The position numbers were made by a program, and so were the translations under genes. Positions 22,146 to 28,269 of a DNA stretch of 33,786 nt are shown in pieces (within the stretch, counting starts at the first letter, position 1; every line of letters begins with the position of its first letter). The notes under the pieces are model-generated. The model was not told the DNA's origin and made no database searches. It saw nothing but the letters and a program-made list of their open reading frames with translations. The stretch spans positions 1-33,786 of the forward strand of contig JAOACS010000005.1 of assembly GCA_026417655.1 (NCBI GenBank). Reading direction: 5' to 3'. The stretch is from Syntrophobacterales bacterium (lineage in GTDB: Bacteria; Desulfobacterota; Syntrophobacteria; Syntrophobacterales; Thermodesulforhabdaceae).

Positions 22146-23105
22146 TTAGACTACCTCCGAAGGTGCGGAGTAATCCTCCTCGGTTACAAGATGCATAAAG
22201 ACTTCTTCAAGGGTCATATCGACAGTTTTCAATTCCACAAGCCTCATCCCTCCCTCTACTAAAGCCTTTGCCACATCGGCTCTAAGATCCCTTTCCTGAT
22301 CCGTCTCTATATACCATCTCATCCCATCCCCGTCCGCAGGCATTATATCTATGATACCTGGAAGTCCTCCCAATATACCTTTGAGATCACTAATATTGAT
22401 AGATTTTTCGAATCCAACGGTAATTTGAGCCTTTTTCTGAAGCTGCCTTGTAAGGTTTTCAGGAGAGTCTGTAGCGACCACCTTTCCTTTGTTTATGATA
22501 ACCACCCGATTACAGGTTTGAGCCACTTCAGGTAGAATATGACTACTCATAAGGATAGTATGATCTTTCCCAAGAGACTTTATAAGATTTCTTATTTCAA
22601 TTATCTGAGTCGGATCCAACCCTATTGTTGGCTCATCAAGTATAATCACGGGGGGATTTCCAAGAAGAGCCTGAGCAAGTCCCACCCTTTGGCGATATCC
22701 CTTGGAGAGATTGCCTATGATTCGCCCCGACACATCCTCAATTGCGCAGATTTCCATGACTCTACCAATTTCTCCCTTGACTCTTGATCTATCTATCTGT
22801 TTTGCCGAGGCGACAAACTCAAGAAAGCGCTTTACCGTCATCTCCTTGTAAAGTGGAACATTTTCGGGAAGATAGCCTATTTGTCGCCTTACATTGATGG
22901 AATCTTCGAGGCAGTCGAAACCATTAATGCGTGCTGTTCCGGAGGATGGAGGCATGTAGCAGGTAAGAATTTTTATAGTTGTAGATTTACCAGCTCCATT
23001 TGGTCCAAGAAAGCCGACAATTTCACCCCTCTCTACTCTAAAACTTACATCTACAATAGCCGCAAGAGATCCATAGTACTTTGTAAGACCTTCCACCTCA
23101 ATCAT
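22146..23105 (-). CDS. ABC transporter ATP-binding protein (GldA-like)
   Basis: This 319-residue nucleotide-binding subunit drives the GldF-like permease. Walker A is GPNGAGKST (about 34-42), the signature is LSKGYRQRVGLAQAL, Walker B is VIILDEPTIGLDP, and the switch His is in MSSHILPE. The C-terminal extension from about residue 210 is the DUF4162-type regulatory tail found in ABC-2 exporters, ending in MTLEEVFMHLV. I chose the ATG at 23105, which has AAGGAG upstream at long spacing; an alternative TTG at 23132 is poorly supported. The gene follows dnaJ with 35 bases between and leads the permease–GldG–DUF4340 series. Confidence 0.93.
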   Translation of the reverse strand: MIEVEGLTKYYGSLAAIVDVSFRVERGEIVGFLGPNGAGKSTTIKILTCYMPPSSGTARINGFDCLEDSINVRRQIGYLPENVPLYKEMTVKRFLEFVASAKQIDRSRVKGEIGRVMEICAIEDVSGRIIGNLSKGYRQRVGLAQALLGNPPVIILDEPTIGLDPTQIIEIRNLIKSLGKDHTILMSSHILPEVAQTCNRVVIINKGKVVATDSPENLTRQLQKKAQITVGFEKSINISDLKGILGGLPGIIDIMPADGDGMRWYIETDQERDLRADVAKALVEGGMRLVELKTVDMTLEEVFMHLVTEEDYSAPSEVV

Positions 23106-23140
23106 TTGCGTTGACTCTCCTTGCAGTAGCAAAGATCCTA

Positions 23141-24268
23141 CTATTTAGCAGAGGCTGTCTTTTCTTCGGCCCTATTCTTTGACCAAAACCACCGCTTCTG
23201 TTTCTTATCGTTTTTTTCTCGATCAATTTTGAGAAACTCTTCAAGCAGTTCCCTTTGTCTTTTGGTTATATGTTGGGGTATTTCTACCGAGATCTCAACT
23301 AAAAGATCGCCTCTTCGACCTGATCGAGGATCGGGAACACCTCTACCAGGTAGCCTTACCACATAGCCCGGCGGCGTTCCAGGCTCAAGCCTTATAGTCT
23401 CAGGTCCCTCCATGGTGGGAACCTGAATATCGGCTCCAAGAATGGCTTCTGCGAAATGGATCGGCACTTTCACGTAAAGGGTTGTTCCGTCACGTTCAAA
23501 AAAGTCGTGGGGCTCTACCTCCACCTGGACGTAAAGATCCCCTGGTTGTCCTCCTCTGTATCCCCATTCTCCTTCCCCCTTAACTCTTATCCTCATACCT
23601 GTATCGACACCTGCTGGAATACGGATATTAAGACGTTTTGTCCTTTCAACCCTTCCTTCACCACCACAGGCACTGCAGGGAGATCTCAGTATACGGCCAC
23701 TTCCTTTACAGCGAGGACATGTTGTTCCAATACGGAAGAAACCACGGGTTTGATAAACCTGCCCATGCCCGTTACAGGAAGGACAGGTTACTTCATGAGT
23801 TCCAGGAGAAGCCCCATTCCCCCCGCATTTATCACAGGCCACATAGGTATAGATTTCTATCTCCTTCTCAGTCCCGAGAACCGCTTCCTCAAAGGTTATC
23901 TTGAGCTTGTAAAGAAGGTCATTGCCTGTTCTAGCTGAGGTTCGAGCCCTTGTCTCAAACCCAAAGTTTCTAAAAAACTCCTCAAAGATGTCACCAAAAC
24001 TCGAGAATATATCCTGGTGAGAATGAAATCCTTCGTAGCCACTTCGCCTTAAGCCCTCGTGGCCGTAGAGGTCATATAAACGGCGTTTCTCGGGATCACG
24101 AAGCACCTCGTAAGCTTCTGCAGCTTCCTTAAACTTCTCTTCGGCTTCTTTATTTCCAGGATTTCTATCGGGGTGATACTGAAAGGCAAGTTTGCGATAA
24201 GCCTTCTTAATCTCTTCCTCGGTGGCCGTCCTGGGCACACCAAGCACTTCATAATAATCGCGCTTCAT
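23141..24268 (-). CDS. dnaJ: Chaperone DnaJ (Hsp40)
   Basis: This 375-residue type I J-protein is the co-chaperone of DnaK. The J domain (1-70) has the HPD tripeptide in [12 protein letters not shown] short G/F-rich region (75-110) follows. The zinc domain (about 140-205) has four CxxCxGxG-type repeats: [24 protein letters not shown] and CSACGGEG. The C-terminal substrate-binding domains run to about residue 345, and the tail is basic. No dnaK or grpE is in the window. It is preceded by rpoZ and a small helical protein on the same strand, with a 79-base gap. No CIRCE element or clear heat-shock promoter was seen there. Confidence 0.97.
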   Translation of the reverse strand: MKRDYYEVLGVPRTATEEEIKKAYRKLAFQYHPDRNPGNKEAEEKFKEAAEAYEVLRDPEKRRLYDLYGHEGLRRSGYEGFHSHQDIFSSFGDIFEEFFRNFGFETRARTSARTGNDLLYKLKITFEEAVLGTEKEIEIYTYVACDKCGGNGASPGTHEVTCPSCNGHGQVYQTRGFFRIGTTCPRCKGSGRILRSPCSACGGEGRVERTKRLNIRIPAGVDTGMRIRVKGEGEWGYRGGQPGDLYVQVEVEPHDFFERDGTTLYVKVPIHFAEAILGADIQVPTMEGPETIRLEPGTPPGYVVRLPGRGVPDPRSGRRGDLLVEISVEIPQHITKRQRELLEEFLKIDREKNDKKQKRWFWSKNRAEEKTASAK

Positions 24269-24347
24269 AACACCTTGCCCTCATATATAATTGGCTTCCT
24301 CATATTATTTGAAAGTGTTGCCTTAAATAGAAAGGTACATTGGTTTT

Positions 24348-24770
24348 TTAAGCACCCCTTTCTGGTGTGTCAAGGGACTGAGGAGGTCCATTAAGTAAAG
24401 TCGCCGTTGTTATACTGAGTCGCCCAGCTTCATCCTGTTCCCCAGCTTCCCGATATGCCTCAAGGGCAAAGAAAAACTTTCCCTTTTTCTCAGCTACCAT
24501 GGCAAGCCTGATCCATTCTTCTTTGGAAAGTTCCCTTTTTAATATTTTAATCACCTGTTTTACTAGAAATAGATCCCCCTCATCCATAGCCCGAGATAAT
24601 ATCATTTCAAGGGCCTTCTGATCACCCGCTTTCTCGTAGAAGAGTAAGGCATCCTGGAGGAGGTCCATATCGAAGTATAAATCTCCAATCCTTTTCATAC
24701 GTTGAGGATCTGGATTGGGATCGTTTAAGAGGTTACGTTTCTTGAGGTAAGGTAATGGTTCAATCTTCAT
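24348..24770 (-). CDS. Small helical TPR-like protein of unknown function
   Basis: This 140-residue cytoplasmic protein consists of helical pairs reminiscent of tetratricopeptide repeats: [40 protein letters not shown] and [21 protein letters not shown] low-complexity tail follows. I do not recognise a named family. I chose the ATG at 24770, which overlaps the rpoZ stop and is preceded by GAGGAAGG eight bases upstream. The longer frame starts inside rpoZ and lacks support. Its position between rpoZ and dnaJ suggests co-expression with housekeeping genes. Confidence 0.75.
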   Translation of the reverse strand: MKIEPLPYLKKRNLLNDPNPDPQRMKRIGDLYFDMDLLQDALLFYEKAGDQKALEMILSRAMDEGDLFLVKQVIKILKRELSKEEWIRLAMVAEKKGKFFFALEAYREAGEQDEAGRLSITTATLLNGPPQSLDTPERGA

Positions 24771-25134
24771 CGTATGGACCTTCCTCAGGTTCTTCCTCAT
24801 GAAAGGAGTCTTCTGGAAGGTCGGTTACCTCCTGCTCCCCAAAACGTCTCGTTTCTTCCTCGAAACTTTCCTGTAGAGCCTCAAGACGATCGTAACCTCT
24901 TCCAGAGGGAAGCATAGCTTCGGTGGCAATAGCTTTTTCAAGAAGCTCGATATTTTCAAGAGTCACTTTTCCAGCGGCAATTTCCCGAAGGGCTAGAACA
25001 ATCTCTTTGTTGTCCGATTCCACAAGAGGTTTTGCTCCCTTTCGTAGTTGAAGCACTCTTCTTACGGCAAGATGGACCAAGGCAAAGCGGCTATTAATCT
25101 GTTTCATGCAATCTTCAATTGTTACACGAGCCAT
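24760..25134 (-). CDS. rpoZ: RNA polymerase omega subunit
   Basis: This 124-residue RpoZ assists folding and assembly of the beta' subunit. The conserved N-terminal core is [29 protein letters not shown], followed by [16 protein letters not shown], both diagnostic of omega. The core ends near residue 70, and an unusually long, acidic C-terminal tail (about 85-124, ending [12 protein letters not shown]) extends it beyond the usual 70-90 residues. The ribosome-binding site is GGGGGA, seven bases upstream. An intrinsic terminator hairpin lies only 15 bases before the start codon. The message must therefore start near that hairpin or arise by readthrough from the tRNA-Leu gene. Confidence 0.93.
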   Translation of the reverse strand: MARVTIEDCMKQINSRFALVHLAVRRVLQLRKGAKPLVESDNKEIVLALREIAAGKVTLENIELLEKAIATEAMLPSGRGYDRLEALQESFEEETRRFGEQEVTDLPEDSFHEEEPEEGPYDED

Positions 25135-25149
25135 TTGTAATCCCCCATG

Positions 25150-25179
25150 AAAAAAAAAGCCGTAAATCCTACGGCTTTT
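25150..25179 (-). terminator. Intrinsic terminator after tRNA-Leu, directly upstream of rpoZ
   Basis: On the minus strand AAAAGCCGTA (25179-25170) pairs perfectly with TACGGCTTTT (25064+91 to 25155) around a 5-base loop, followed by an uninterrupted run of T (25158-25150). It is a textbook Rho-independent terminator for the tRNA-Leu gene, and its T-run ends 15 bases before the rpoZ ATG. Confidence 0.85.
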
Positions 25180-25194
25180 CCAAAATAGAATTTA

Positions 25195-25282
25195 TGGTGC
25201 CGGAGGAGAGACTCGAACTCTCACGGGCCCGGGGCCCACTGGATTTTGAGTCCAGCGCGTCTGCCAGTTTCACCACTCCGGC
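25195..25282 (-). tRNA. tRNA-Leu (anticodon CAA)
   Basis: This is an 88-base leucine tRNA on the minus strand with an encoded CCA end. The acceptor stem is GCCGGAG/CTCCGGC (25282-25276 with 25205-25199). The anticodon stem-loop TGGA-CTCAAAA-TCCA gives anticodon CAA, which reads UUG. A long GC-rich variable arm (GGGCCCCGGGCCC type), characteristic of class II tRNAs, and a T-loop GTTCGAGTC are present. It is followed by an intrinsic terminator at 25150-25179. Two TTGACA hexamers (complements of 25316-25321 and 25297-25302) lie upstream, but no good -10 accompanies them. Confidence 0.96.
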
Positions 25283-25294
25283 ATCCCCCTTTCC

Positions 25295-25321
25295 AATGTC
25301 AAATAATGTCGAAACTGTCAA
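25295..25321 (-). promoter_or_regulatory. Weak promoter candidate for tRNA-Leu
   Basis: A perfect -35 TTGACA (complement of 25316-25321) is followed after 15 bases by GACATT (25300-25295), which matches a -10 at only 3 of 6 positions. A transcript from here would start just before the tRNA 5' end. A second TTGACA lies at 25302-25297. Confidence 0.3.
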
Positions 25322-25417
25322 GAAAATTGAAGGGCTGTGTAAAAATGCTTTTTAAATGGCCTCCTTTTCTTTAAACTAGCTAACTTGTTATATAAGATCT
25401 CCAAACGAGGTTTCATC

Positions 25418-26857
25418 ATGACAGTCATAAAAAGGTATTGGATCATTATACTCATATCCATCCTTTTGGTTGGGGGATTTGCTTCAACCCTTCTATTTAG
25501 CTACCTTGTAGCATATCGATCCCTCAAACAGGAAGTTCGCGAGATCGCCCTTCCTCTTACGGGTAACAATGTCTATTCGGAGATTCAAAAGGATCTTATC
25601 CGTTCAATCCACATTTCCTCCCAAATGGCGGAGGATACCTTCATAAAGGACTGGCTACTTGATGGGGAACGGGATCCCTCCCAGATGATCCGCTACTTGT
25701 CCGCTATTCAAAACAAGTATCATACCATAACAGCCTTTTTTGTTTCAGAAAAAACAAGGAAATATTATCACCCCACGGGTGTAATAAAAACGGTTTCAAT
25801 AGAGGATCCTCAGGATGCTTGGTATTTTAGAGCCAGAGCAATGGACACCCCCTATGAAATAAATATTGACACTGACACGGCAGATCGCTCCAGGATAACC
25901 ATTTTTATAAACTACCAAGTGCGTGGATATAATAATGAGCTCGTAGGATTGACAGGTGTCGGTCTCGAGTTAAAGCAAGTGCAAAGTATTTTGGCTAACT
26001 ATAAGGAAAGATACAAAAGTGATGTTTTTTTCTTAGATAGGAAAGGAGCTGTTGTGGTGAGTGCCAAGGGGTTTTCTCTTCCTGAAAACCTTAACGACTG
26101 GGAACCCTTAGTCCGGATTACCAATGTTTTAACTAATCCCCAAACCTCCTTCGAGTATAGAATTGGTGGTCATTTGTACTTTGTTAACTCTAGATACATT
26201 CCTGAGTTAAATTTGATACTTATGGTCGTAAGAAATAGTGATCTTTTAGAGGAACAATTTACAAAGAGGATGCAACTTAATTTTCTCATTGGGCTCTCTA
26301 TTACAACGGTAGTTGTATCTATCGTGGCCCTCATATTGAGGAAGTATCACCAAAGCTTAGAACATATTGCAAATATTGACACTCTTACGGGTATCTATAA
26401 TAGGTCAGCCTTCTCTATCCTTTTCTCCCACGCCGTTAAGGATTCAAAGAGGAGAAATGTTCCTCTTTCCCTAGCCCTTATTGATCTCGACAATTTCAAA
26501 AAGATTAATGATAAATTCGGGCATCATGGAGGGGATATAGTTCTTCAAAGATTTGTCAATATCATGTTGAAGACTCTAAGAAGTAGCGATGTGTTATGCA
26601 GATGGGGAGGTGAAGAGTTTCTAGTTCTACTTAAGGACACTCCCCTTGTTGGGGCGGCAAAGGCGATCAGCAAAATAAGGGAGGCGGTTTTAAAGGAAAA
26701 CTTTTATATAAATGGGGATGAGGTGCGAGTAACCTTTAGTGCTGGTGTAGTAGAACATCAAAATAATGAATCGCTGTCGGAGCTAGTTATGCGTGCGGAT
26801 AAACTAATGTATGAAGCTAAGAGGCAGGGAAAGGATCGGATTTTACATTGTCTTTAG
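25418..26857 (+). CDS. Membrane-bound diguanylate cyclase with periplasmic Cache-type sensor
   Basis: This 479-residue protein has a transmembrane helix at about 7-32, a periplasmic region (33-285) resembling a dCache ligand-binding domain, a second helix (287-309), and a cytoplasmic GGDEF domain. The domain shows DTLTGIYNRSAF, LIDLDNFKKINDKFGHHGGD and the intact catalytic motif RWGGEEF (GGEEF about 397-401). An RSSD inhibitory site precedes it. It should make c-di-GMP in response to an external signal. I chose the ATG at 25418, with GAGG seven bases upstream; a TTG at 25385 is the alternative. It stands alone, and its stop lies seven bases before the candidate trp promoter. Confidence 0.9.
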   Translation: MTVIKRYWIIILISILLVGGFASTLLFSYLVAYRSLKQEVREIALPLTGNNVYSEIQKDLIRSIHISSQMAEDTFIKDWLLDGERDPSQMIRYLSAIQNKYHTITAFFVSEKTRKYYHPTGVIKTVSIEDPQDAWYFRARAMDTPYEINIDTDTADRSRITIFINYQVRGYNNELVGLTGVGLELKQVQSILANYKERYKSDVFFLDRKGAVVVSAKGFSLPENLNDWEPLVRITNVLTNPQTSFEYRIGGHLYFVNSRYIPELNLILMVVRNSDLLEEQFTKRMQLNFLIGLSITTVVVSIVALILRKYHQSLEHIANIDTLTGIYNRSAFSILFSHAVKDSKRRNVPLSLALIDLDNFKKINDKFGHHGGDIVLQRFVNIMLKTLRSSDVLCRWGGEEFLVLLKDTPLVGAAKAISKIREAVLKENFYINGDEVRVTFSAGVVEHQNNESLSELVMRADKLMYEAKRQGKDRILHCL

Positions 26858-26864
26858 TTTTTTC

Positions 26865-26893
26865 TTGACTAGCGGAAATGTTTAAGGTTAAAG
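26865..26893 (+). promoter_or_regulatory. Candidate promoter of the aroF–trp operon
   Basis: TTGACT (26865-26870, 5 of 6) and TTAAAG (26888-26893, 3 of 6) are separated by 17 bases. Transcription would start near 26900, immediately before the ribosome-binding site of the leader peptide. The weak -10 makes this tentative, but the position is right. Confidence 0.45.
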
Positions 26894-26913
26894 GTGAATC
26901 TGAGGAGAAGAAG

Positions 26914-26997
26914 ATGGTTATAATCGATGTATCACTCAACGTTAGAGGCTGGTGGTGGTGCTCCATAGGGGCTCACCACGGGTATGCCGTTGGGTGA
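26914..26997 (+). CDS. trpL: trp operon leader peptide with three consecutive Trp codons
   Basis: This short gene has 27 codons plus TGA. It starts with ATG at 26914, preceded by GAGGAG (26902-26907) six bases upstream, a good ribosome-binding site. The peptide begins MVIIDVSLNVRG, continues WWWCSIG and ends HHGYAVG. The three TGG codons at 26950-26958 are consecutive, extremely unlikely by chance just before a trp operon. When charged tRNA-Trp is scarce a ribosome would stall there and mask the first pairing segment of the leader RNA. The stop lies beyond segment 2, not between segments 1 and 2 as in E. coli trpL. Confidence 0.92.
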   Translation: MVIIDVSLNVRGWWWCSIGAHHGYAVG

Positions 26998-27016
26998 TGT
27001 AGTAGGCATATAAGGG

Positions 27017-27054
27017 AAAAGCCGTGGGAGCCCAAAGCTTCCCACGGCTTTTTT
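27017..27054 (+). terminator. trp attenuator terminator 1
   Basis: AAAAGCCGTGGGA (27017-27029) pairs over 13 bases with TCCCACGGCTTTT (27040-27052) around a 10-base loop. The run of T continues to 27054. This is a strong intrinsic terminator between the leader peptide stop and aroF. Confidence 0.92.
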
Positions 27055-27062
27055 GTTTTAAG

Positions 27063-27096
27063 AAGCCGTGGGAATACCCCCCACGGCTTTTTATTT
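27063..27096 (+). terminator. trp attenuator terminator 2 (tandem copy)
   Basis: AAGCCGTGGG (27063-27072) pairs over 10 bases with CCCACGGCTT (27080-27089) around a 7-base loop, followed by TTTATTT. The 5' arm repeats the eleven bases AAGCCGTGGGA of terminator 1 exactly, 44 bases downstream. It ends about 28 bases before the aroF ATG. Confidence 0.88.
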
Positions 27097-27123
27097 GGGA
27101 CCATAAAAATAGGAGAAGAGTCC

Positions 27124-28269
27124 ATGTTAATCGTAATGAAAAAAAATGCGTCTTTAGAGGAGATAGAAAAGGTTATTGAAAGGGCTAAAACAGCGGGATT
27201 TGAAGCTCGTCCAATACCAGGTAAGGAACGGACGGCGATTGGTATTATTGGAAACGACCATCCTATTGACCCCGCTCTTTTTGCCTCCTGTCCTGGCGTC
27301 AAAGAAACTATACCGGTAACAAAGCCTTATAAGCTGGTAAGTCGTGAATTCATGCCCCATGATACTATTATCCAACTTGGATCCTGTGCCATAGGAGGGG
27401 ATCAAAACTTTGTTGTCATCGCAGGGCCCTGTGCTGTGGAAAGTGAGACGCAGGCCCTCTCCATTGCTCACCATGTGAAACAACGTGGTGCCACCCTGTT
27501 TCGTGGTGGCGCCTACAAACCGAGAACATCCCCCTACTCCTTCCAAGGACTTGGGAAAAGGGGACTAAAGATCCTTGCTAAGGTGAGAGAAGAAACGGGT
27601 ATGCTGATAATTTCCGAGGCTCTAGATCACGAACTCTTTGATATCGTAGAGGAATATTGTGACATAGTCCAGATTGGTGCGAGAAATATGCAAAATTTTT
27701 CCCTACTTCGTCGAGCAGGCAAATCTAAAAGACCCGTTCTTTTAAAGCGTGGAATGTCAGCAACAGTTGAGGAGTGGCTAATGGCGGCCGAATACATACT
27801 CCACGAGGGAAATGACAGGGTTATCCTCTGTGAACGGGGAATAAGAACCTTTGGAGATCATAGCCGCAATACCCTCGATCTTTCGGCGGCTCTCTTTGTT
27901 ATGAGAGAAACCCACCTTCCAATTATCATAGATCCAAGCCACGCTTCAGGGCGTCGCGACCAGGTCATACCCCTTAGTCGAGCTGCCTGTAGCCTTGGTG
28001 TCCATGGTATTATGGTTGAAGTCCATAATAATCCTGAAAGGGCTCTAAGCGATGGCCCTCAATCCCTTACGTTTGAAGAATTTGATGAGCTAATGCGCCA
28101 CCTAAATATAATCGTTGGGTCGATGAAGATCCTAAAGAGCACAACCTCCGGCATGAGAAAAGTGGAAGGAAACAATCTAGATTTTGAAAACCTCTTTTTC
28201 AAAACCGGTCTTTTATCTACCAAAGGTGTTACAAAAGGAGAAGGCCATGACACCATCTCCCGATTATAA
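27124..28269 (+). CDS. aroF: 3-deoxy-7-phosphoheptulonate (DAHP) synthase, type Ibeta with N-terminal regulatory domain
   Basis: This 381-residue enzyme condenses PEP and erythrose 4-phosphate, the entry step of the shikimate pathway. Residues 1-75 form a ferredoxin-like domain like that of Thermotoga DAHP synthase, where it mediates inhibition by aromatic amino acids. The catalytic barrel shows VVIAGPCAVESE, FRGGAYKPRTSPYSFQG, IGARNMQNFSLL, PVLLKRGMSATVEEW, RTFGDHSRNTLDLSAA and IIIDPSHASGRRD. A C-terminal extension of about 40 residues follows the usual end (SMKILK), and its last 23 bases overlap trpE. AGGAG at 27111-27115 supports the ATG. As first gene behind the trp attenuator, its synthesis should follow tryptophan supply. 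Confidence 0.95.
   Translation: MLIVMKKNASLEEIEKVIERAKTAGFEARPIPGKERTAIGIIGNDHPIDPALFASCPGVKETIPVTKPYKLVSREFMPHDTIIQLGSCAIGGDQNFVVIAGPCAVESETQALSIAHHVKQRGATLFRGGAYKPRTSPYSFQGLGKRGLKILAKVREETGMLIISEALDHELFDIVEEYCDIVQIGARNMQNFSLLRRAGKSKRPVLLKRGMSATVEEWLMAAEYILHEGNDRVILCERGIRTFGDHSRNTLDLSAALFVMRETHLPIIIDPSHASGRRDQVIPLSRAACSLGVHGIMVEVHNNPERALSDGPQSLTFEEFDELMRHLNIIVGSMKILKSTTSGMRKVEGNNLDFENLFFKTGLLSTKGVTKGEGHDTISRL

Larger units (their letters stand above)
26950..27096 (+). promoter_or_regulatory. trp transcription attenuator with antiterminator and tandem terminators
   Basis: Six pairing segments can be read. Segment 1 (26955-26964, GTGGTGCTCC) pairs with segment 2 (GGGG and CACCAC at 26968-26979). 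Segment 2, in the form GGGCTC-A-CCACGG (26969-26981), can instead pair with segment 3 (CCGTGGGAGCCC, 27022-27033): twelve pairs with one bulged A. Segment 3 also forms the 5' arm of terminator 1 with segment 4 (27040-27052). Segment 4 (TTCCCACGGCTT, 27039-27050) is perfectly complementary to segment 5 (AAGCCGTGGGAA, 27063-27074), the 5' arm of terminator 2, whose 3' arm is segment 6 (27080-27089). Stalling at the Trp codons would allow 2:3 and then 4:5; free movement of the ribosome gives 1:2, 3:4 and 5:6. The logic is inferred from pairing. Confidence 0.85.

Noticed and set aside
23456-23938. 160-codon open frame opposite dnaJ
   Set aside because: It is a shadow of the conserved dnaJ zinc domain on the other strand, with no recognisable protein features or start signal.
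24269-24347. CIRCE or sigma-32 heat-shock promoter before dnaJ
   Set aside because: The 79-base gap contains AT-rich runs but no TTAGCACTC inverted repeat and no convincing heat-shock -35/-10 pair.
25119-25355. 78-codon open frame across the tRNA-Leu gene
   Set aside because: It reads the antisense of tRNA-Leu (the ERLELSRARGPLDFESS-type false peptide) and spans the terminator; not a gene.
26858-27123. T-box riboswitch or TRAP site in the trp leader
   Set aside because: No T-box sequence or series of spaced GAG/UAG triplets is present; the Trp-rich leader peptide and paired segments explain the region better.
27154-27546. 130-codon open frame opposite aroF
   Set aside because: Antisense shadow of the DAHP synthase gene; no family resemblance.
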